A stretch of 64,000 bases of DNA from Loripinus fragilis. Lineage: Eukaryota > Mollusca > Bivalvia > Lucinida > Lucinidae. This document shows, piece by piece, positions 1 to 10,375 of this stretch; positions within the stretch are counted from its first letter, which is position 1, and each line of letters begins with the position of its first letter. A model generated the notes under the pieces. The model made no database searches. It was not told the origin of the DNA and saw only the letters and a list, made by a program, of their open reading frames with translations. Position numbers and translations under genes: made by a program. Location of the stretch: assembly GCA_964019695.1 (NCBI GenBank), contig OZ026516.1:102238368-102302367 (forward strand), read 5' to 3'.

Positions 1-960
1 GTGATCCATAAAAATGTAAAACCGGATCATCATGTTGCTTGCGCTATTGACAGAAATGTACACACTGTGTTTTTGATTTGGAAAACTTAAAGTCATTGCT
101 TGTTGCCCAGTTTTCAATCTTATTCAAATTTAAATTTTGTTGTAGTTGACGTTCAATTGTCGCATGCTTTTTGAGCGATAATAGATACAGAAGTTGTCAA
201 CGTATAATGAGCAATCAGTAAGATTAACTAAACATGTTACAATATCATTCATTTTGATACTAAAAAGTGATGTAGACAGAACGCCCCCTTGAGGTACATC
301 TTGCTCCTGGTCATAATAGTCAGACAGAGAGGAGCCAACTCGGACTTGCATGACGTGGTCTGCAAGGAAGTTTTCAATGAATGTAAGAAGTCTACCTCTT
401 AATCCTAGTTTGTGGATATCTTTTAAAATGCCATATCTCCATGTGCTATCATAGGCTTTTCCAAATTGAAAAACACAGCGACTACATGTTCCTTTTTAAT
501 TAAGACATCACATATGAAAGTTTCCAATCTAACTAAATTATCAGTTGTACTATGGTCAGATCTGAAACCGGACTGGAACAGCGATATATGATTATTGGAT
601 TCTAAAAACTAAGTCTTTTATTTATCATTCTTTCAAGTGTTTTACATAGACAACTTGTTAAAGCTATAGGTCTTTAATTTTTTGGTTCCGCACGATCTTT
701 ACCAGGTTTGGGAATAGTAATAATTGTTGCATATTGCCAATCATCTGGAAATTTACCAGTAGTCCAAATGTAATTAAATATATTCAAAAGAGTTTCAAGA
801 GAAGTATCTGGGAGATGTTTAAGCATTTGATAGTGGATCTCATCAGGACCCGTGGCTGAGTCATGTGATAGTTGAATGGCTTCAACTAATTCATCTAAGG
901 TAAATCTTTGTTATAAATTTCATTATTTTGTGATTTTAAATTCAATTTAACTTTCTCGCT
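1..960 (-). pseudogene. LINE reverse transcriptase, truncated by window edge
   Basis: Minus-strand translation gives SATGPDEIHYQMLKHLPD, TIPKPGKDRAEPKN-stop-RPIALTSC (the usual NYRPI block with Tyr replaced by a TAA), then DVPQGGVLSTSLF and SLYVDNFCIYYRS. The catalytic box reads YVDN instead of Y/FVDD, losing one catalytic Asp. The frame continues through NKIENWATSNDFKFSKSKTQ to the window edge, the usual thumb region. Several frameshifts between 350 and 650 confirm that it is inactive. Confidence 0.88.
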
Positions 961-1008
961 TGTTCGGTTTTAATCTTTCTGAAGGATTCAGAGTAATTGA
1001 ATGATGAT

Positions 1009-1758
1009 GAATTGTGACAAAAAATTTCTCCTAAGTGTCAGCAATGTCCGTTTTTGAAGTTGCTTTGCTGTCAGTACCCACCATGTTTAAATGTGTGTAA
1101 CTGGGGGATTTGTTTTTTCCAGAGATTTTTTCTTATTATATCCCAAACCTTTTTAATAGGCGTTTTATGATTGATTTTCGAAACATAAGATCTCCATGAC
1201 TTACGTTTTGAAATTTTAATTGTTCTATGGGCTTTAGCTCTAAATACTTTGATGTCATTGAAATTGTTGGTATTTGGAAATCTTTTGAATTTAGATAGAG
1301 CTTGTTTGCGCTGTTTAATTGCTTCTTTACAGTCGTCATTGAACCATGGATTACTTTTAGTTGGATTTGTCGAAGTGTGAGGAATACATTCTTTAGATAT
1401 TTTGATAAGAGAAGAGGTAAAAACAGCTATAGGATCAGAAGATTCTTTGAGGTTTTCTGGCACCAATTTACCAGTGCACAGAGTATTAAATAGATCCCAG
1501 TTGGCTCTATTTAATTTCCAAGTTGGATTGTGATCCTCAGTGGAAAAAGTATTCTGTTCAATGATAATAGGGAAGTGATCACTATTGTGTCGGTCTTCAC
1601 ATACAGACCAATTATAATCAAGAAACAGTGATGGATGACAGAAGGAAAGATCAATATATGTAAAAGACTTTGTACTTGGAGAATGATAAGTGTAAGACTT
1701 ATCATTCATAATACATATGTCATTCTTTGTAATAAAATTTGCGTTAATTCACCTCTGG
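1009..1758 (-). pseudogene. LINE endonuclease end plus linker, tandem copy 1
   Basis: This is a direct duplicate of 1759-2498. The two copies agree almost base for base, starting at GAATTGTGACAAAA and ending at ACCTCTGG. A 212-codon frame (1709-1071) is open through TKSFTYIDLSFCHPSLFL, NSDHFPIIIEQN, SNPWFNDDCKEAIKQRK and KVWDIIRKNLWKK. This is the better preserved copy and joins the RT that follows on the minus strand. Confidence 0.85.
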
Positions 1759-2498
1759 GAATTGTGACAAAAAGTTTCTTCTTAAGTGTCAGCAATGTCT
1801 GTTTTTGAAGTTGCTTTTCTGTCAGTACCCACCATGTTTAAATTAATAACTGGGGGATTTGTTTTTTCCAGAGATTTTTCTTATCATATCCCAAACCTTT
1901 TTAATAGATGTTTTATGATTGATTTTCGAAACATAAGATCTCCATGACTTACGTTTCGAAATTTTAATTGTTCTACGGGCTTTAGCTCCAAATACTTTGA
2001 TGTAATTGAAATTGTTGGTATTTGGAGATCTTTTGAATTTAGATAGAGCTTGTTTACGCTGTTTAATTGCTTCTTTACAGTCGTCATTGCATCATGGATT
2101 ACTTTTAGTTGGATTTGTCGAAGTTTGAGGAATACGTTCTTTAGATATTTCGATAAGAGAAGAGGTTAAAACAGCTATAGGATAAGAAGATTCTTTGAAG
2201 TTTTCTGGCACCAATTTACCAGTGCACAGAGTATTAAATAGATCCCATTTGGCTCTTTTTAATTTCCACTTTGGATTGTGATCCTCAGTGGAAAAAGAGT
2301 TCTGTTCAATGATGATAGGGAAGTGATCACTATTGTGTTGGTCTTCACAAACAGACCAATTATAATCAAGAAACAGTGATGGATGACAGAAGGAAAGATC
2401 AATAGATGTAAAAGACTTTGTACTTGGAGAATGATAAGTATCATTCATAATACAAATGTCATTCTTTGTAATGAAATTTTCGTTAAGTTCACCTCTGG
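1759..2498 (-). pseudogene. LINE endonuclease end plus linker, tandem copy 2
   Basis: Minus-strand translation gives TKSFTSIDLSFCHPSLFL and then NSDHFPIIIEQN, the last conserved endonuclease block (SDH). The Lys-rich linker to the RT domain follows. The same 740-750 bp are repeated directly at 1009-1758. Relative to that neighbour this copy has lost the Trp in the PWFNDDCK block and breaks frame near 2090. It is the copy contiguous with the upstream endonuclease. Confidence 0.85.
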
Positions 2499-3012
2499 AA
2501 TCATTGTTTTGACCACTAGTACACCCCAGAGGATATTGTGACCATTATAGTCACCTAATAAGATATAAGGAGTAGGAAGTTGTTGCAGTAAATTGTCCAA
2601 GTGTTGGGAGTTAAGAGAAAAGGATGGAGGAATATATACAGAACATAAGGTTATTTCTCTGTCTAGAGTGACAGAAACTGCGGTTGCTTGTAGTTCTGTT
2701 TGTAAATCAATCTTTCTTTGTGGGAAAGATGTATTTAACATATATTGAGGCACCACCAGAGGGCCTCAGACAATCAGTATGAACATAGTTATAAATATTA
2801 AAACCTCGTAATGAGATGTTATCATCTGGTTTAAGAAATGTCTCTTGAAAACAAAATACGGCTGGATTATATTTGGAAATCAATAGATATACTTCATTAT
2901 AATTAGGTTTCAAACCTCGACAATTCCATTGAATAATTTTATGTTTAGAATCCATACTTGAAAATGATATTAAAAGAAGTACTAAAATAATGGTTAGATT
3001 GAAACCCTCCAT
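2499..3012 (-). pseudogene. LINE ORF2 N-terminus: endonuclease domain, frameshifted
   Basis: The start is the ATG at 3012-3010, overlapping the ORF1 stop. Early residues include IIQWNCRGLKPNYNEV, the first conserved block of the endonuclease/exonuclease/phosphatase fold, followed by PAVFCFQET with the metal-binding Glu. A frameshift near 2750 moves the frame to a stretch with VYIPPS and LLGDYNGHNILWG, the Asp/Asn catalytic block (normally GDFNAHN). A further frame change near 2500 leads into the SDHFPI block in the next entry. The enzyme would nick target DNA for target-primed reverse transcription. This copy cannot be translated through. Confidence 0.85.
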
Positions 3013-3232
3013 TATTAAGTTACTGGTAATCTTGGAAGTGTGCCTTTAGGGAGATGGTCACTGGAAGAAGAGTCTGTGAATACCACAGACTCCTCTTCCA
3101 TACACGCCTCCTCATCATCTGTATGTAACACAGAATAAGGATTTTGATGAGCTTTTTCTGCTTGTTCTTTTTCTTTCAATTCTTTTTTTTTATCTTTATG
3201 ATATTGCTGTCGTCTTCCTTCTTTCTGCTTAT
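3012..3232 (-). pseudogene. LINE ORF1 (gag-like) C-terminal end
   Basis: A minus-strand frame, Lys/Glu-rich and then acidic, runs through residues such as SVVFTDSSSSDHLPKGTL and ends at the double stop TAATAA (3017-3012). ORF1 proteins of Jockey/I-group LINEs bind RNA, and this is only the last 70 or so codons. The second stop overlaps the ATG of ORF2 (TAATAATGG), which suggests coupled termination and restart. The upstream part of ORF1 is absent because the inversion breakpoint lies at about 3235. Confidence 0.6.
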
Positions 3233-3235
3233 ATA

Positions 3236-4072
3236 GAATTCCTAGTCATATAGGTATCCAAGGAAATGAGATGGTAGATAAGCAAGCAAAAACATCGCTT
3301 TCATTAGAACCAACTTCTTTTAAGATTTTATTTTCAAATTTTAGCCATCTATCAATAAATATATCTTGGAAGAACGGCAAACTTCATGGAATAACAGCAT
3401 TGGAAATAAACTTCTTGACATCAAACCAACTATTGGTGAATATCAATCAGTTGTTCGAAACATTAGAAAAGAAGAAGTAGTTTTAGCTCGACTCTGCTTA
3501 GGTCATACAAGAGTCACTCATTCATACTTACTACAGAGAGGAGCCACAAATGTGTTGGTTGCGACGCACCATTCACTGTACGTCACTTCCTTTTGGAATG
3601 TGGCGACTTTGAACAAGTAAGAAATAATTGCTTCAATGTTGATAACATGAAAGAATTATTTCAAGATATACATATTGATAGTATTATAACATTTTTAAGA
3701 CAAACAAATCTTTTTAACAAAATCTAATTACTATTTTTAAAAATCATGTTTTGTTTTACATTTGTATCAGACCATAATACAGATTATATTATGTTCTACA
3801 TGCATTCTGTTCAGTTAAAGAACATGTACAGCTATCTGAATAGCTCTTTGAAACTGTCAGATATTGTACGTGGTCTCTCCTATCAACAATCGCATTGCAA
3901 CTTATTATCATTATACAAACTCATCATTAATAATCAATTTTATTTTATTTTACAAATTTTTTACTTTTTCCATCCACATCATGTTTAATATAATACCGTC
4001 TGACGCTAATGACCCACAAGGGTTGATGCGTCGTTAAGCACCAAACTAACAAACAAACAAACAAACAAACAA
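3236..4072 (+). mobile_element. Jockey-like LINE 3' part: RNase H, zinc tail, 3' UTR, (AAAC)n
   Basis: The plus strand starts at IPSHIGIQGNEMVDKQAK, the last RNase H block containing the catalytic Asp. It continues through SWNNSIGNKLLDIKPTIGEY, EEVVLARLCLGHTRVTHSYL and a C-terminal Cys/His cluster that survives across a frameshift near 3540. The coding part ends near 3727. A 3' UTR of about 300 bp follows, ending in the diagnostic GACGCTAATGACCCACAA...GTTGATGCGTCGTTAAG and a CAAA repeat tail at 4044-4072. This marks the true 3' end of the insertion. The same tail is found near 4780, 10240 and, reversed, 14120. Confidence 0.88.
4044..4072 (+). repeat. (AAAC)n LINE tail
   Basis: Seven or so AAAC/ACAA units directly follow GTTGATGCGTCGTTAAGCACC. 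Short-repeat tails instead of poly(A) are usual for several LINE clades and mark where reverse transcription began. Confidence 0.85.
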
Positions 4073-4176
4073 ATTTCTATGGTGAATTGGTGCATAAATT
4101 GAAGAAGATTGTTGGCTCAAATATTTTTTCAGCGCAGTTCATTTAAATAATTTCCCATCATAATTAAAGATTTGCT

Positions 4177-4513
4177 ATTAAAGTATTGCAACAGACTGCA
4201 TGCTTGGTGGTCAACCCAATCACGGTTGGCAACTTTGCTTTCCTCTTTAATTGCACGCTGGTGGGTCGGACTGCAGACTCTATGATGGTTCCGACTTCAA
4301 AACTTATCTATTGATGAGATGGTAGGGGCCTGATGCTTTGGCTGTTTGTCGGGCCCACTGGGGTTTACCTGTTGGATTTCTTTTGTTCTGGTATTCAGTT
4401 TTATTTACTGTTGAGTCCTTATCTTTGTTTTATCTCCTTGTTATATCTTGATTTATATGTTTTTGGAGATGCTGCATTGATAAGTTAGGGGTATTTCACC
4501 CTTACTTACTTTT
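4177..4513 (-). repeat. Dispersed module Z, copy 1
   Basis: Matches 54308-54626 in the same orientation over about 315 bp with few differences. Read on the minus strand it begins with AAAGTAAGTAAGGGTG, the leader also found on module Y. It ends at a Lys-rich stretch in which one frame reads LPTVIGLTTKHAVCCNTL in copy 2. No transposase-like sequence or clear terminal repeat is visible. It abuts a LINE 3' end on its leader side. Function unknown. Confidence 0.7.
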
Positions 4514-4787
4514 TTAACAAAATCTAATCGCTATTTTGAAAATCGTGTTTTGTTTTATATTTGTATCTGCCTATAATGCCCAATATAGTATCATTGGACC
4601 ATAATATAGATCATTTAATGCTATATTCTGTTCAGTTAAAGAACATGTACAGTGTTTGAAACTGTCAGATATTGTATATGATCGTCCCCGTCAACAACCA
4701 TATTGCAACTCAATGTCATTATACCGTCTGACGCTAATGACACATAATAGTTGATGCGTCGTTAAGCACCAAACAAACAAACAGGTT
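4514..4787 (+). mobile_element. LINE 3' UTR fragment with (AAAC)n tail
   Basis: A second copy of the 3' end at 3720-4072. It has TTTTAACAAAATCTAATC, the TGTACAG...AAACTGTCAGATATTGTA block, and GACGCTAATGACACA...GTTGATGCGTCGTTAAGCACC followed by a short AAAC tail. It carries no coding sequence, so it is a severely 5'-truncated insertion. Confidence 0.85.
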
Positions 4788-5228
4788 CTTGGCCTGTCTG
4801 AGATTGGAATCCAGATAATAAAATGAAGGATAATGTAAAGAAGGCATGGAATTGGTTTGCTACGGAGAGGAAAGGGGAAAGAGGTGTTGGGGAGGAGGAG
4901 CCTACAAAAAACTTTTTGGATACGCGCATGTGACTTTTATATTCAGTATAAGGCTAAGTTTTCTTTACTTTGTGGTCAATCCTTGTTACTTGGTAGGTCA
5001 AATTCTATAGTATAGAAATTTAAAATGAAACTATGCCTTAGCATTACTGGGTTTAATCCCACATATACCTATCCCGTATGAAATCAATCTGCGTAGGACA
5101 CGTATAGTTAGACATCTTAATGCGTTTATGCACAACAGGAAATAATTCCAGAAGGCTTGTAACTTACTGATATGATTGATTTTAGACATAACGAAGAATA
5201 CGTTTTACTCTTTGCATACTAGAGTCGT
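4788..5228. other. Unassigned DNA
   Basis: No open frame, RNA gene or repeat edge could be supported here. A short purine-rich stretch lies at 4860-4905. Confidence 0.5.
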
Positions 5229-5383
5229 CTGCTGATAACATTTGTTAACAGTTTGTACCCAAATCAGGCCCAACAGTACATCGGGCCTAATCTGTATCCA
5301 GACTGTTTGACATTCTGAAGATATTCCTGAAAGAATCTGTCGAAAAATTTAGTTTTTGATAAAAATCAGCAGACGACAAAAAG
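5229..5383. repeat. Hairpin repeat P, copy 1
   Basis: About 155 bp starting TCTGCTGATAACATTTG. It contains AACAGTTTGTACCCA...AGGCC and its diverged reverse complement, then a tail with ATTCCTGAAAGAAT and AAAATCAGCAGACGAC. The same arrangement recurs at 33722-33880, and related cores occur at 26262-26345, 32345-32410 and 44756-44870. It is consistent with a small MITE or foldback. Confidence 0.6.
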
Positions 5384-6433
5384 CATGAGAATTGTGAGTA
5401 GACAAAGAGTTGATACCAGTCTATTATTGCGACATTTCCTAATCAGACTAATGTAATATTACACCTACCCGGTACAAATATTGCACCAAATCTATTATTG
5501 GCGTGTAGGCACATGCTGAAAATTTAGGACAATAATATTCGGTAAATTTAACTAAATCCCTGCCAGTTGGCCCTGCACCCACATACTGTAAAACACTTAT
5601 ATATTTGCGGGTATTTTTATTTGGTGCAAGCAAAAATCGCTATGATAACATATTTCTATAAGCAATAAATGGACACACACCCTAAGTATGTTGATATCTG
5701 TATCGTTAAAAACATCTTTGGAACGAACACGTTTTCATAGAGCACAATTTTTCCGTTGAAAAAGACCCAATGAAAATAGAAAACAACTTTAAAGGGCATT
5801 ACATCGAGACCGCCACCAAAATTAAAGTATGCCAATATGTCAGTCTTTTACAATCGCCAAATTTTGATAACCCTGCTTAACAGTATATCACAACTGTATG
5901 AAAGAAGGCGGTTTTGTCTTGGACCGGTAAATATTGATATGGTTTGAAATACATTTACTATACGTGCATTACTACAGCACGATGCTTCTAATTAACAGAA
6001 CGCAAGATTGCGTGAAAAAAGGGTGCAGGAGTGTCATCATAGTATTTCTATCATGGTGTCGTTTGTGCCACGCCGACAGCTCTGTATGTTTGTGGGTTAT
6101 GATATCTTTCCTTTGTTTCATCACAGAAAAACAGCATTGAGCGAATTTCGAGTAAAAGTATTTTAAAATTGTTATAACGCCTGTCGCTCAATATCCCCTC
6201 AAATTGGCTGCTAATATGTTTTTTTTTCTAATGCCCTTCCTTTTTATACGACGGTTTTGAAAAACAAACAACAAAAAACGTACGTATTAGGCATGACGTT
6301 GTTAGCCCGTCCGCACGTAAACAATCTTCATGATTTCTTCATGTTATTTATATTACTAAATTGTTTCTAGTTTTATATAAATGTGTCCGACACAAGAATA
6401 ACTGTTCCCTTTTCTTAGTCATTCCCCTTTGAT
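5384..6433. other. Unassigned AT-rich DNA
   Basis: Only short chance frames under 70 codons occur here, none with a recognisable motif. Nothing else supported. Confidence 0.5.
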
Positions 6434-7443
6434 TACGAGGGACGTTTTTATGTTCGTAGAGTGGAAGGTTTAATGAAAACAGCGAAAGTAAAGGCATACA
6501 TGCATTACTTTAATGACTTTCAGGAGGCAAAGACATAGCTATATATCGGACACTAGAAACATGGTAGAAATATAACATTTATGGATTTAGTCTCTGACAG
6601 AACGTTAGTAAAAATTGCGTGAAAATATGTCCATAGCTATACACAGCTTCTGAAAACTTGGCTGCAGACAAAGGGCACTAAGTGCTACAATATGCATCAA
6701 TTATTTGATATGGAAGATTTATTTGGAACCTCAGCAAATTGTACAGTAGGCATACAATCTTTTATTGTAAAATGTTGACACTAGTGGAAGTTGGATACGG
6801 CTTTTGAATGTAGCTTAATGTGTTAGCTGTAAAGTATATTTTTGGTTTATATGGTAGATGGAAGTGTTATGGTAACTTTCATCTCAAAATAAAGTTAATA
6901 TTTTTTGTTTTATTAGAAATTAACTGCAAAATAAATAGCCTACGGAGTCCTAAATCCCTTATTTTGTACATATGTGTAGTGCTATGCAAAACCAGAAGAA
7001 ATTATATAAAAAATGTTCATAATCGTAATATTAACAGATATAATAACTAGCACCTGACTGTGATTATTTTGGTATATTGATGGGTGTTTTGAAAATGTTA
7101 TAGAAGAGCAAACAATATGTCTAAAGTTTTGCTGCACTTGTCTACGATAAGCGTTAGAATAATTAATTTTGATGGTGCAAAAGAAAATCTACTTGACAAA
7201 TGCTTATATCAGCTTTACAGCGTAATGGCTGTGTGGTTAAATGAATGGATTTTGGCCAGTGTCCTTTACTATGCCCTATTCAAAGCTATATATCTTGACC
7301 GAACGAGGCGCTAATGATGTAAAATTTATATCAGTTGATAGACAGAAGGTAGAACTTTCAAAATATATATACTTCTAGTTCTATAAATTCTATATTTGAA
7401 GAGATACAGCCCGATTCTACGAACATAAAAAATGACCCTCGTA
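6434..7443. mobile_element. 1.0-kb element with mariner-like terminal inverted repeats
   Basis: The left end reads TACGAGGGACGTTTTTATG and continues GTTCGTAGA. The reverse complement of the right end reads TACGAGGGTCATTTTTTATG and continues GTTCGTAGA, so the inverted termini span about 28 bp. Termini starting TACGAGGG are common in mariner elements, where the TA would be the target duplication. No transposase motif was found inside. The frames at 6820-7050 and 7117-7314 look accidental, so this would be a non-autonomous passenger. The ends are clear; the family is inferred. Confidence 0.6.
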
Positions 7444-8337
7444 TTATGTACGCATCATAACTTAGTAACCGTTATTAATGTGTTTCAGCTCAAGACGACG
7501 TGTTGCGTACAATTATGGTCGCTTTCCGTTTCTTTGTTGAAGAGTTACGGCTCTTTGATTTCTTTTATGCTGAATCATGTTTACTCTTACGCTTGTTACT
7601 ACTGAATGCGTATACGTAAAGTAAAAATGCCTGCATTAACATTCAGCCAATTTTCCAAGTTATTACAACGTTTTTTGTGCTGGTTAAAATATGACTGCTG
7701 ATAGCGTGCGACACGACTTTTTATGCAATGATGTAAATTCCTGCGGGTCTGCACTATTTGCTACATGTAAGTCAGAAACGACATTCAGAGATAGAAATAC
7801 ATACAAATTTTATTTGGAAAGTATACCCCTTGTCCCCCCCCCCCCCGATACATACAATGGAGCATCCCAGGTTTATTGCATCAATTCAGAAGGAAGACTC
7901 CAACAGTGCATTTTAACCCATATAAGCCTTGCGTCCTTTTTGTGTGACATATACAAACAGTGCAGACCCAGATCAGATGCCATGTTCTGTGTCTCCAATG
8001 TTTGCTTACAGAAAGTTCTATTACAATTTGGATAAAATTTAAAAATACCATCTGGCAACCCTAAAGTTGGTAATGGACTGGTCCAAATGATAACAGTGGG
8101 AAATTCCATTCGGTTTAAATAGGTTAAAATGCTAACTAAGGACATAGGTGCCCCAGCTTTTTGTGTATGTGTAGCTCCATTTATGTGACAGTTGTCTGGC
8201 TTTTTTTCTAAACTTTTCAGTAACCTTTCTCAGATGTAGTGTGATTGTACTATGGATCTGCGTTTCCTGGTGGTTTTATGTCTTTTCAGTTTATAAAGCT
8301 TCGTATTTTCAGTTTTTGCTTTAGCAAATTGATATAT
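7444..8337. other. Unassigned DNA with a probable dispersed repeat
   Basis: A 13-base C run lies near 7838. On the minus strand 8130-7880 reads GLPDGIFKFYPNCNRTFC and LGLHCLYMSHKKDARLIWV. I associate this with a dispersed repeat mistranslated in many bivalve gene sets; that is memory, not a search. The plus-strand frame 7691-8035 overlaps it and shows no domain. Confidence 0.4.
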
Positions 8338-8572
8338 GAGCCGCAACAAATTTCCAACAATGTGGCATTTTGAAAAGTGTAGACTCAGTTGAGACTATGC
8401 AGACTCCTTTATAGGTTTAATAACTCCAAATAATGTTCAGTCAGTAGTTTAACACTCGTAGAATATTCAAGCAACTAGCAAAGGCTCTGATCAGTCTGCG
8501 CGTATGCGCAGGCTGGCCTGAGCCTTTGCTTGTCGCACATACCACATTGTTGGATATCTCATGTCGCGACTC
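8338..8572 (-). mobile_element. MITE family M1, copy 1
   Basis: About 235 bp bounded by inverted repeats, consensus GAGCC...TTTCCAACAATGTGG. It contains an inner palindrome (AGGCTCTGATCAGTCTGCGCG...GCGCAGGCTG). Five further copies lie at 15275, 27315, 31607, 37417 and 43259. No coding capacity; one strand gives the accidental peptide SNNVVCATSKGSGQPAHTR. Orientation is minus relative to copy 2. Confidence 0.85.
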
Positions 8573-8619
8573 AATTATTATCATTACCATTTTCCTGGCT
8601 ACCTCGCCAAAGGCACCAC

Positions 8620-8999
8620 TTAAAGCTGCATAGTCTGTAACTTTTGATCTTTTAATTTTTGAAATAATGTTTCTATTTTTCAAGAACACAGTAAAAAAAA
8701 GAACTAAAATTCAGGTATACATTTTACCAATTTCGTTAATCTTTACAAATTATCAGTATCAAAACAACAGCAAATAAGTTAAAACTTGACTGTCTATAAT
8801 TATTTGAGGGACGCAAATAATTACCAACAAGAGAAAAACACACATGTTTTATAAGATAATTCAATTTTCCGTGCAGTTTTCAGCTATAGTGAAAAGATTT
8901 ATTGTGAAAACTTAACTTAATTCTGCTTTTTACAAATGATTTAAAAAGAAAATAAAATTTTTCGAAAAATGTTCATAGTTGCAGACTTAGTCTCTTTAA
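8620..8999 (+). mobile_element. MITE family M2, copy 1 (TTAA-flanked)
   Basis: Matches 24205-24579 over its whole 375-380 bp, including GGACGCAAATAATTACCAAC and AAATGTTCATAGTT. Copy 2 shows the ends clearly: TTAAAGCTGCATAGTCTGTA against the reverse complement of ACAGAGTATGCAGCTTTAA. The TTAA at each end suggests a piggyBac-type target, which is inference. In copy 1 the right terminus is worn (GCAGACTTAGTCTCTTTAA). Confidence 0.75.
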
Positions 9000-9284
9000 A
9001 GACATAGAAAATTTAGCAATAATACTGGTATCACTCATTATGATTCTCTCCAGGGGTCATACTGGACAGATCAAATGCTAATCTTTATTACATGTAGGTG
9101 ATTATGACTTCCTTACAGGGGGCAATAAAGTGGTCCCATGAAGGGATTAGGTATTTTCTTAAAAAATATTGATCTTTATCTTAGTGAAAGAAATTGTGTT
9201 GTATACAGGTAAGTCCCCTCTTGAGGCCCCTTTAAGTTTGTGAGATACTGAAACTGTCCCTTATCAGTAAATTCACTAATGATT

Positions 9285-10266
9285 TAGCATTAGATCTTAT
9301 TGCCGACTGTGAAACTTCTAACAAATTTATTATATTTTCAGACTCCCTTTCAGTTTTAAAATCTTTAGATCATACATCTTCAAAAAATCCCCAAATTCAA
9401 AAACTACTTGAAAAACATCATGATTTATCAGAATTTAATGAAATAGTTTACTGTTGGATCCCTAGCCACATTGGCATTGCTGGCAATGAAAGTGTGGATC
9501 AAAAAGCAAAAGATTCATTGAATTTACACCCAACAAACTTTTCAATACCTTATGCAAATTTTAAATCTTTTATCAATAGGTACATTTTAAACAAATGGCA
9601 AATTTTATGGAATAACAGTGTTGGTAATAAACTCTTTGAGATTAAACCTGTCATTGGAAATCTCAACCAGTAGTACGAAATGTCAGACAGGAGGAAGTCG
9701 TCCTTGCTCGTCTACGTATTGGTCATACAAGGATCACACACTCTTATCTTTTAAAACGAGAGGAGCCACCGTATTGTTTTGGATGTGATACACTCTTTAC
9801 AGTCCGCCATTTTCTACTTGAATGTGGTGATTTTTCTCATATAAGAAACAAATACTTTCATGTTGATACCATCAAAAAAAATGTTTAATGATGTACCTAT
9901 TGATAATGTCTTTTTATTCTAAAAAGAGATTAATCTTTTTAACAAATTGTAGCTATTATTTTCCTTTGAACTGTTTACTTATTTAAACTTACTTTCATCA
10001 TACCATATTCTTTTTTTGCAGGAGAAGATCATGTATAGTCATCTGATTAGCCTATGTTGTTGTCGGATATTGTACATGATCTTCGCTGTAAAATGATTAT
10101 TATTGTATCGTCTTTGCTATACTCATATGTTTTATGTGTCAAATTGTTAATATTTTAGCTTATCTATTATAGTTTTAATGTTCAGTAATACTTCTCTTAC
10201 CTAACCTTGATGACGCTAATGACCCAAAAGGGTTGATGCGTCGTTAAACTCAAACTCATCATCATC
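9285..10266 (+). mobile_element. 5'-truncated Jockey-like LINE with 16-bp target duplication
   Basis: The insertion is flanked by AAATTCACTAATGATT at 9269-9284 and again at 10267-10282. Inside, the plus strand reads IIFSDSLSVLKSLDHTSSK (RNase H, with the DS catalytic block), VYCWIPSHIGIAGNE, NNSVGNKLFEIKPVIGN, then after a frameshift near 9670 EEVVLARLRIGHTRITHSYL and a Cys/His tail CFGCDTLF...RHFLLECGDF. A second frameshift lies near 9884. The 3' UTR ends GACGCTAATGACCCAAAAGG...TGCGTCGTTAAACTC. Same family as the element at 1-4072, and younger than the TIR element it interrupts. Confidence 0.9.
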
Positions 10267-10375
10267 AAATTCACTAATGATTCCAGATATCATACGAGGG
10301 GGTACCCAAACTTTCATGCGAAATCATAGGATAGTCTTCTTAAAAAATAAATGTTCTGTAAAAATGTAACCCAAA

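Larger units (their letters stand above)
1..3235 (-). mobile_element. Jockey-like LINE, inverted 5' part (ORF1 end, endonuclease, RT)
   Basis: Read on the minus strand from 3235 downwards, this is the ORF1 tail, then an ORF2 with an apurinic-type endonuclease, then a reverse transcriptase that runs off the window at base 1. RNase H and the 3' UTR of the same family follow on the opposite strand from 3236, so the 5' part is inverted relative to the 3' part. Frameshifts, an in-frame stop in the RT and an internal tandem duplication show that it is dead. The family call rests on the order endonuclease-RT-RNase H and on RT motifs typical of Jockey/I-group LINEs. The exact clade is not settled. 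Confidence 0.85.

Noticed and set aside
4788..6433. Bacterial-style operon or promoter signals
   Set aside because: The window is eukaryotic throughout. Ribosome binding sites, operators and rho-independent terminators are not applicable, and apparent matches are chance.
7691..8145. Overlapping genes on both strands
   Set aside because: Both frames pass through a probable dispersed repeat and a poly-C run, and neither has a domain.
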